Shown here in pieces: positions 57,064-64,000 of a stretch of DNA of 64,000 nucleotides (the first letter of the stretch is position 1; each line of letters begins with the position of its first letter). This stretch comes from Yoonia tamlensis (GTDB lineage: Bacteria > Pseudomonadota > Alphaproteobacteria > Rhodobacterales > Rhodobacteraceae). A program made the position numbers and the translations under genes. The stretch spans positions 1,638,097 to 1,702,096 of the forward strand of contig NZ_FOYP01000001.1 of assembly GCF_900115105.1 (NCBI RefSeq), in the 5' to 3' direction. A model generated the notes under the pieces. It made no database searches. It saw nothing but the letters and a program-made list of their open reading frames with translations, and was not told where the DNA came from.

Positions 57064-58068
57064 ATGCCCGATGGGGCCTTGCCTGTTCTGGATGTCCAGA
57101 ATCTCAAAACTGTATTCCAAACACGATCCGGCGAAGTCCATGCCGTGAATGACGTCAGCTTTTCGCTGCGCCCGGGTGAATTGCTGGGTGTTGTCGGCGA
57201 AAGCGGATCGGGAAAATCGGTCACGATGATGTCGCTTCTGGGGCTGTTGCCCTCGCCGCCCGCCGATGTGCGCGGCGGATCGGTGATGTTTGACAACAAG
57301 GACCTGCTGCACGTGGATGCAGAAACCCTGCGCGCCGTGCGCGGCGGAAAAATCGGGTTTGTGTTCCAGGACCCGATGACATCGCTTAATCCGGTGTTCA
57401 ATGTTGGCATGCAGATCATGGAACCCCTGCGCAAACATATGGGCATGAACAAAAAACAGGCGGCGGCGCGCGCGCAAGAGCTGCTTGAACTTGTGGGAAT
57501 CCCCGATGCCAAACGCCGCTTGGCCGATTACCCGCACCAGTTTTCTGGCGGCATGCGCCAACGCGTGATGATCGCAATCGCGCTGGCCTGTGATCCGCAG
57601 GTGCTGATTGCGGATGAACCGACAACGGCGCTTGATGTCACCATTCAGGCGCAGATCCTTGAACTGATGAAAGAGCTGCGCACGAAACTGGGCATGGCGG
57701 TGATCTGGATCACCCATGATCTGGGTGTGATTGCCGGTATCGCCGACCGCGTGATGGTCATGTATGGCGGTCAGGTCGTTGAACATGCGCCGGTGCATGA
57801 TCTGTTTACCGACCCGCAGCATCCCTATACGCGCGCCTTGCTGAAAACCATTCCGTCCATCACAGGGGCGCGTGCCGCCCGCCTGACCGTGATCGAAGGC
57901 CAGCCTCCTATCCTCAAGGACGCGCCGGCCGCCTGCCCTTTCCGCAACCGCTGCGACGTTGCATTTGACCGCTGCGCAACCGAGAACCCGCCGCGTTATG
58001 ATCTGGGTGCCGGTCATGACGCCGCCTGTTTTTTCGATGCCCGCACCGGAGCCCCACGCAATGCTTGA
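57064..58068 (+). CDS. Peptide-type ABC importer ATPase (DppD/OppD)
   Basis: A 334-residue ATPase. Walker A GESGSGKS is at 45-52, the signature is [15 protein letters not shown], and Walker B is [14 protein letters not shown]. The C-terminal oligopeptide domain has [14 protein letters not shown], with cysteines as in Fe-S-containing OppD/DppD. The start has a GGGAGG ribosome site. It is the first gene of a five-gene importer operon. Confidence 0.94.
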   Translation: MPDGALPVLDVQNLKTVFQTRSGEVHAVNDVSFSLRPGELLGVVGESGSGKSVTMMSLLGLLPSPPADVRGGSVMFDNKDLLHVDAETLRAVRGGKIGFVFQDPMTSLNPVFNVGMQIMEPLRKHMGMNKKQAAARAQELLELVGIPDAKRRLADYPHQFSGGMRQRVMIAIALACDPQVLIADEPTTALDVTIQAQILELMKELRTKLGMAVIWITHDLGVIAGIADRVMVMYGGQVVEHAPVHDLFTDPQHPYTRALLKTIPSITGARAARLTVIEGQPPILKDAPAACPFRNRCDVAFDRCATENPPRYDLGAGHDAACFFDARTGAPRNA

Positions 58069-59068
58069 TTCATCCCCGAAGCCGCTGGTCAGCGTGCGCG
58101 ATCTTAAGATGCACTTTCCGATCCACGCAGGCCTTTTGCGCCGCCGTGTCGGCGAGGTCAAAGCCGTCGATGGCGTCAGTTTCGATGTGATGGAAGGCGA
58201 AACGCTGGGGCTTGTCGGCGAATCGGGCTGTGGTAAGTCTACTTGTGGTCGTGCTGTGTTACGGCTTTATGACATCACGTCGGGCGCGATCATGATTGAT
58301 GGCGAAGACATCGGCGACAGCACGCAGGCGCAATTGCGCACCAAACGCCCCACCATGCAGATGGTGTTTCAAGACCCGCAAGCATCGCTGAACCCGCGCA
58401 TGACCGTCGAAGCAATTATCAAGGAACCGCTTGATGAACACACAAAGCTGACCGAGGCCGAAAAGCGCGAAAAAGTCGGTGAACTAATGGATGCGGTCGG
58501 GCTGAACCGGCAATTTGCCAAACGCTACCCCCAAGCCTTTTCCGGAGGGCAGCGGCAACGGATCGGGATTGCCCGCGCGCTTGCGCTGAACCCTAAATTT
58601 ATTGTCTGCGACGAACCGATTGCGGCGCTTGATGTGTCTATTCAGGCGCAGGTGGTGAACCTGCTCGAAGACCTGCAACAACAATTTGGGCTGACCTATC
58701 TTTTTATCAGTCACGATCTGTCGATGGTGCGCCATATCGCAACCCGCGTGGCGGTGATGTATCTGGGCAAGATTGTCGAACTCGCCCCGCGCGAGGCGCT
58801 TTATGCGGAACCCTTGCACCCCTATACCAAAGCATTGCTATCAGCGGTCCCCGAGCCGGACCCGAGTTTGGCGCGCGCCTCTGAACGGATCATCCTGCAA
58901 GGCGATGTGCCAAGCCCCGCGAACCCGCCGCAAGGCTGCAATTTTTGCACCCGTTGCCCCGCGGTCATGGACATCTGCAAGACAACAGAACCGGAATACA
59001 AAGAGGTGCGCCCCGGGCGGTTTACGGCCTGCCACCTCTACGAGAATAAGACAAACACTGCCGGATAA
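58061..59068 (+). CDS. Peptide-type ABC importer ATPase (DppF/OppF)
   Basis: A 335-residue partner ATPase. Walker A GESGCGKS is at 53-60, [15 protein letters not shown] is the signature and [15 protein letters not shown] is Walker B. The C-terminal zone has [14 protein letters not shown]. The start at [17 protein letters not shown] overlaps the previous stop by eight bases. Confidence 0.94.
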   Translation: MLDSSPKPLVSVRDLKMHFPIHAGLLRRRVGEVKAVDGVSFDVMEGETLGLVGESGCGKSTCGRAVLRLYDITSGAIMIDGEDIGDSTQAQLRTKRPTMQMVFQDPQASLNPRMTVEAIIKEPLDEHTKLTEAEKREKVGELMDAVGLNRQFAKRYPQAFSGGQRQRIGIARALALNPKFIVCDEPIAALDVSIQAQVVNLLEDLQQQFGLTYLFISHDLSMVRHIATRVAVMYLGKIVELAPREALYAEPLHPYTKALLSAVPEPDPSLARASERIILQGDVPSPANPPQGCNFCTRCPAVMDICKTTEPEYKEVRPGRFTACHLYENKTNTAG

Positions 59069-59119
59069 ACGGCAGGTATCGAGGTCAAAAATGAGCACAA
59101 CCAACAAGGAGAAGACAAT

Positions 59120-60850
59120 ATGAAACTCAAGACAGCACTGCTTGGCGCTGTTGCGACCGTTTCCCTCGCGCCCGCGGCATTCGCCGACGCGCATATGGGT
59201 GAACGTGGCCGCGACGGTCAGCTGAACATCATCTATTGGCAAGCGCCATCAATCCTGAACCCGTATCTTTCAGGTGGGACAAAAGACATTGAATCTGCCA
59301 GCTTGGTGATCGAACCGCTAGGTCGTTACGACCAAACCGGCGCATTGGTCCCTTATCTGGCTGCTGAAATCCCAACAGTTGGCAATGGCGGCGTGTCAGA
59401 AGACCTGACAACCATTACATGGAAGCTGCAAGAAGGCCTGCTTTGGTCCGACGGCACACCGCTGACATCAGCTGACGTCGTGTTTACGGCTGAATACTGT
59501 ATGCACCCCGAAGGCGGCTGTGCGCAGCTGTCAAAATTCGAAGGTGTTGAAACCGTCGAAGCGATCGACGATCTGACTGTCAAAGTCACATTCAGCGGTC
59601 CACAGCCTAACCCATATGGTCCGTTCATGGGCGGCCAGTCCCCGATCCTTCAAGCCGCTCAATTTGCGGATTGTCTGGGCACAAAAGCACCGGAATGTAC
59701 GGATGCGAACTTTGGCCCGATCGGCACAGGTCCGTTTGTCGTCACTGACTTCCGCACAAACGACGTGATCCAGCTGGTTGCGAACGAAAACTACCGCGAT
59801 CCGAACAAACCAGCCTTTGCGACTGTGACCTTCAAAGGTGGCGGCGACGCAACTGCAGCGGGCCGTGCGGTTCTTGAAACCGGCGAATTCGACTATGCCT
59901 GGAACCTGCAACTGGCACCCGATGTGATTACATCAATGGCTGCTGCTGGTGTGGGTACGCCCGTATCCGCGTTCGGGACATTGGTCGAGCGTCTGGAAAT
60001 GAACCTCACCGATCCATCTTCAGCACTTGAAGAAGGTGTGCGCTCTACTTCTGCAGCACCGCACCCATTCCTGAGCGACGAAGCCGTGCGCCGCGCGTTG
60101 TCTATGGCCATTGACCGCGACCTTCTGGTCGAAGTCGGCTATGGTCAGGCGGGTCGTCCGACTTGTAACCTTGTGCCTGGTCCAGAAGTCTATGCTTCAA
60201 CTGAAAACACTGGCTGCTTGGTTCAAGACATCGAAGGCGCAAAAGCGCTTCTTGACGGTGCAGGCTGGGTTGACAGCAATGGCGACGGCATCCGTGAAAA
60301 AGATGGTGTTGAACTGCGCATTCTTTACCAAACTTCGACAAACGCCGTCCGTCAGGATTTCCAAGCGTTGATCAAAGAATGGTGGGGCGAAATCGGTGTT
60401 GAAACCGAACTGCGCAACATCGATGCGTCCGTGTTCTTTGGTGGCGACCCAGGTTCGCCTGATACATTCCAGCGTTTCTATGCAGATGTTGAAATGTACG
60501 CCAACAACTTTGACGGCACAGACCCACAAGCATATTTGTCAGCATACACATGTGACAAGATGCCAAGCCCTGAAACACAGTGGCAGGGTGAAAACATCAA
60601 CCGTTTCTGTGACCCAGCCTATGACGCGCTGGTTGCGGAACTGGGTGCCACTGCTGACCAAGCAGAGCGTAGCCGCATCGCAATCGCGATGAACGACATG
60701 CTGACCAAAGACACGATGACAATCGTGCCGCTGGTTGACCGTGGTCGTGTGTCTGCGCATGCAAACAGCCTTGGTGGTGTGGTTCTGAACACTTGGGATT
60801 CCGAGCTGTGGAACGCAGCTGACTGGTACCGCATCGGCGACAACCGCTAA
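59120..60850 (+). CDS. Peptide-type ABC importer substrate-binding protein
   Basis: A 576-residue periplasmic binding protein (SBP_bac_5 family) with a Sec signal peptide (about residues 1-22, ending AFADA). GALVPYLAAEIPTV, TWKLQEGLLWSDGTPLTSADVVFTAEY and DEAVRRALSMAIDRDLLVE are family hallmarks. Cys pairs (CMHPEGGC, DCLGTKAPEC) may form disulfides. Codon and base use differ from the flanking permease genes, leaning to T- and A-ending codons as in highly expressed genes. The ligand is unknown; N-acyl amino acids or peptides are inferred from neighbours. Confidence 0.93.
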   Translation: MKLKTALLGAVATVSLAPAAFADAHMGERGRDGQLNIIYWQAPSILNPYLSGGTKDIESASLVIEPLGRYDQTGALVPYLAAEIPTVGNGGVSEDLTTITWKLQEGLLWSDGTPLTSADVVFTAEYCMHPEGGCAQLSKFEGVETVEAIDDLTVKVTFSGPQPNPYGPFMGGQSPILQAAQFADCLGTKAPECTDANFGPIGTGPFVVTDFRTNDVIQLVANENYRDPNKPAFATVTFKGGGDATAAGRAVLETGEFDYAWNLQLAPDVITSMAAAGVGTPVSAFGTLVERLEMNLTDPSSALEEGVRSTSAAPHPFLSDEAVRRALSMAIDRDLLVEVGYGQAGRPTCNLVPGPEVYASTENTGCLVQDIEGAKALLDGAGWVDSNGDGIREKDGVELRILYQTSTNAVRQDFQALIKEWWGEIGVETELRNIDASVFFGGDPGSPDTFQRFYADVEMYANNFDGTDPQAYLSAYTCDKMPSPETQWQGENINRFCDPAYDALVAELGATADQAERSRIAIAMNDMLTKDTMTIVPLVDRGRVSAHANSLGGVVLNTWDSELWNAADWYRIGDNR

Positions 60851-60859
60851 GCCCGCAAC

Positions 60860-60885
60860 GTAGGGTGGATCATGATCCACCCTAC
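60860..60885. repeat. Palindromic repeat copy 3 (perfect)
   Basis: GTAGGGTGGATC (60860-60871), AT, GATCCACCCTAC (60874-60885): a perfect 12-bp inverted repeat with a two-base loop, starting nine bases after the binding-protein stop. No T-run follows. It sits between a gene expected at high dose and the permease genes. Confidence 0.8.
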
Positions 60886-60896
60886 CCGAAATATCC

Positions 60897-60922
60897 GACA
60901 GGGCGTTTAGTGGCGCCCTGTC
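60897..60922 (+). promoter_or_regulatory. Second hairpin between binding protein and permease
   Basis: GACAGGGCG (60897-60905) and CGCCCTGTC (60914-60922) form a perfect 9-bp stem with an 8-base loop. With the repeat just before it, two stable hairpins lie in the 106-base gap. They would block exonucleases and keep binding-protein mRNA in excess of permease mRNA. Confidence 0.5.
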
Positions 60923-60956
60923 ACCAATCAAAGCTCTGACCAAAGGCGTTGCTACC

Positions 60957-61956
<1,000 letters not shown>

Positions 61957-61964
<8 letters not shown>

Positions 61965-62901
61965 TACGACCGTGACCCCCGTCGAAAAACCCCGCAACCA
62001 CTGGTGGGATGTCTGGGCACAGTTCCGCACCCATAAGGGCGCTGTCGCCGGGCTTGGCTTTCTTGTCTTTATCACGCTTTTTGTGACCGTCGGCCCCGTG
62101 ATCTGGGACGTTGACCCAGGCAAGCTGAACATCCGCAACAAGGACGTGCGCCCGATCTATATGGCGCTGCTGGACAGTAACGCCAAGGTCAACTGGGCCA
62201 ACCCGATGGGCACCGACAACCTTGGCCGCGATATTATGGCCAATATCATGGCCGGCGGGCGCGTGTCGCTGGCCGTGGGCTGGACCGCAATGATTTTGGC
62301 CGTGTTTATCGGCACGTTGATCGGCGTGTTGGCCGGCTATTTCAAACGGCTGGACGGGCTGTTGATGCGATTTACCGATCTTGTGCTCGCGCTGCCACTC
62401 TTGCCGCTACTGCTGGTTATGATGCTTTTGTTCCGCGATCCATTGCGGGCAACATTTGGCCCAGAAAACGGGATTTTCATCCTGATCGTAACCGGTATCG
62501 GCATCACGTCATGGATGCAGACCGCGCGGATTGTGCGCGGCGATGTGATGGCGCTGAAGGAACGCGAATTTGTGCTGGCTGCGCGGTCGATCGGGACACC
62601 AGCGCGCCGGATGATCACGCGGCATTTGTTGCCAAATGTGCTTTCGCCGATCATGGTTTCGGCCACACTGGGGCTGGCCACTGCGATCATCACGGAAAGT
62701 GCGCTGTCGTTTCTTGGCCTTGGCTTCCCGTCGGATTTCCCGACGTGGGGGAAGATCCTGTTTGATAGCGTTGACCGCATGACCGCATTCCCCGAACGGG
62801 TGATCTGGCCGGGCTTGGCGATTTCGCTGACCGTTCTGGCGGTGAACTATATCGGTGACGGGCTGCGCGACGCGTTGGACCCACGCATTCGCGGACATTA
62901 A
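61957..62901 (+). CDS. Peptide-type ABC importer permease (DppC)
   Basis: A 314-residue permease with six helices. An N-terminal OppC_N stretch precedes GTDNLGRDIMANIMAGGRVSL, and the EAA loop is LKEREFVLAARSIGTPARRM. The C-terminal NYIGDGLRDALDPRIRGH is conserved. It begins at MTDTTVTPVEKPR inside the end of the previous gene and ends overlapping the convergent phospholipase-D-like gene by four bases. Confidence 0.95.
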
Positions 62902-63956
62902 ACAGCTATGGGTTCAGATTGCGCCGCGATAATACGGTCAATCTCGGCCCGCGCATAGATACCTAGCTGGCGCTGTGCATCGCGCGCGGCGCCGTCCGGC
63001 AGATCTAGATCGCCCAGCACAATGATGTTTTCATCATTCACAAGGTTCGCAGGACCGGTGTAGTTAAAGCTACCCAAGATGATCAGGCCATCGTCCATGA
63101 CCATCAGCTTGTGGTGGATTTTGCGCACACCGGTTCCGGTGCGGTTCTGATGCAGCGTCACACCACCCGACACAAGCGTATCCTTTGACGCCCATGTCTG
63201 GTTGGCCTGCCGTCGATCCAACACGCCATTCACACCGAGCCCCTTTTGCCGCGCATTCACAAGCGCATCGTCGATCCCGGAGGATTGCGAAAAGGTAAAG
63301 ACCGCAAAATCAATCCGGTCCCTGGCTTTGATCATCTGCTTGATGAACTCCATTTCGGGCATGTGGTCGGGCGCAAACAGCGGCTTGATCCGGATGCCAC
63401 CCACAAAATGGCCCTCAAGCGGTTTACGCGGCGTGGTCAGACTGCGCGCACCAAAAATACCTTGGCGTAGTTGCCGGAATTCACGCCCGTATTCGCGCGC
63501 GACTTCCACGTCATGGATCACACAGATATGGTTGAGGTTCTTAGTAACCCCCGTGGTGGTGAAATTGGTTGATCCGGTCAGCACGCTCGCCTTGTCGCGG
63601 ATCATGAATTTCTGGTGGAAAATGGCGGGGTTATAATCGGCCTTTGCGTCCACCCCTGCCCGCAATATCCGCATCAGCAATTCGCGGTTTATTTCCTGCA
63701 CCCCCAGACTATCGGGATCAGGCGCGTTTTTCTCGCGCAGGTAATCTTGCTCCATAATCGCGCGCACCCGCACGCCGCGGCGCGAGGCGGCAATCAGCGC
63801 ATCCGCTATGGGGCGGTGGTCAAGCTCTTGGACACAAACCAAAAGTTCCGCCTGTGCGCCGTCAATAAAATCAATGATCGGCGCTTCCAGACTGTCGGGG
63901 GCCCCAAGCGTATCGGGGCCCATATGCAGGGTGATCGGGCCAGTCGTGATGAGCAT
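62898..63956 (-). CDS. Phospholipase D-like protein with two HKD motifs
   Basis: A 352-residue protein of the PLD superfamily. The two catalytic motifs are H114-K116-D121 (FHQKFMIRDKASVLTGSTNFT-type) and H281-K283-D288 (HHKLMVMDDG then GSFNYTGP). Both are complete, so it is probably active on a phosphodiester: phospholipid, cardiolipin-type or nucleic acid. No signal peptide or membrane anchor is obvious, which favours a cytosolic or nuclease-like role. It is convergent with the dppC-like gene and not part of that operon. Confidence 0.86.
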   Translation of the reverse strand: MLITTGPITLHMGPDTLGAPDSLEAPIIDFIDGAQAELLVCVQELDHRPIADALIAASRRGVRVRAIMEQDYLREKNAPDPDSLGVQEINRELLMRILRAGVDAKADYNPAIFHQKFMIRDKASVLTGSTNFTTTGVTKNLNHICVIHDVEVAREYGREFRQLRQGIFGARSLTTPRKPLEGHFVGGIRIKPLFAPDHMPEMEFIKQMIKARDRIDFAVFTFSQSSGIDDALVNARQKGLGVNGVLDRRQANQTWASKDTLVSGGVTLHQNRTGTGVRKIHHKLMVMDDGLIILGSFNYTGPANLVNDENIIVLGDLDLPDGAARDAQRQLGIYARAEIDRIIAAQSEPIAV

Positions 63957-64000
63957 TACCTGTCTCCATATCTGCGGCTGTTGCGATATGGTGCACCTTC

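Noticed and set aside
56920..58161. Open frame of 413 codons opposite the DppD-type ATPase gene
   Set aside because: It overlaps a well-supported ABC ATPase on the other strand and shows no domain. It is a GC-driven shadow.

Overview
The window is a stretch of alphaproteobacterial chromosome, most likely from a marine Rhodobacteraceae (Roseobacter group). This rests on the four-gene sarcosine oxidase operon, a complex I cluster interrupted by small accessory genes of the DUF5333 and DUF5337 type, a Hint-domain protein, the many ATGA/TGATG stop-start overlaps and a GC-rich coding style. It is densely packed. No gap exceeds about 220 bp, and I found no rRNA or tRNA gene, transposase, integrase, prophage gene or CRISPR array. 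Both edges look artificial; the first gene runs off the left end.

Layout. 1-3449: a cut-off envelope protein, a LOG-family nucleoside-monophosphate hydrolase, a RarD-type permease and a PLP dehydratase. 3470-9519: sodB, then soxBDAG (sarcosine to glycine, formaldehyde or methylene-THF, and peroxide) with a readable promoter and a possible operator. 9597-11502: ccmI, ruvX and a DUF1289 protein, translationally coupled. 11557-22133: mixed single genes, including an orphan ferric-type ABC ATPase, an SDR with an AlkC-type glycosylase, a Hint protein, two related surface-type lipoproteins, prfC, a DEAD-box helicase and a single-domain KpsC-like transferase. 22223-25433: rnj, coaX and birA, directly downstream of nuoN.

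25423-44517 is the complete 14-gene complex I cluster nuoABCDEFGHIJKLMN, read leftwards from a promoter at about 44574-44602. At least eight extra genes sit inside it: two tiny hydrophobic proteins, two lipoproteins, DUF5333, DUF5337, a membrane-anchored protein sharing a C-terminal module with NuoE, and a DUF4259/carboxymuconolactone-decarboxylase-like pair. NuoH carries an unusual soluble C-terminal extension, and intrinsic-type terminators or hairpins divide the cluster.

44642-53127: an unknown membrane protein, a DegT-type aminotransferase and gph, divergent from glmU-glmS-alkD, followed by a lipoprotein and moaA. 53157-62901: a divergent locus in which an M20 amidohydrolase, a FAD oxidoreductase and an ArgE-like deacetylase face a five-gene peptide-type ABC importer. 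This suggests uptake and deacylation of N-acylated amino acids or peptides followed by oxidation. A phospholipase-D-like protein ends the window. Three copies of a 26-bp palindrome with half-site GTAGGGTGGATC lie between genes at 51551, 53131 and 60860.

Most of the window is ordinary core metabolism. The least explained material is the accessory gene set and transcript punctuation of the nuo cluster. I see nothing that amounts to a proven new system.
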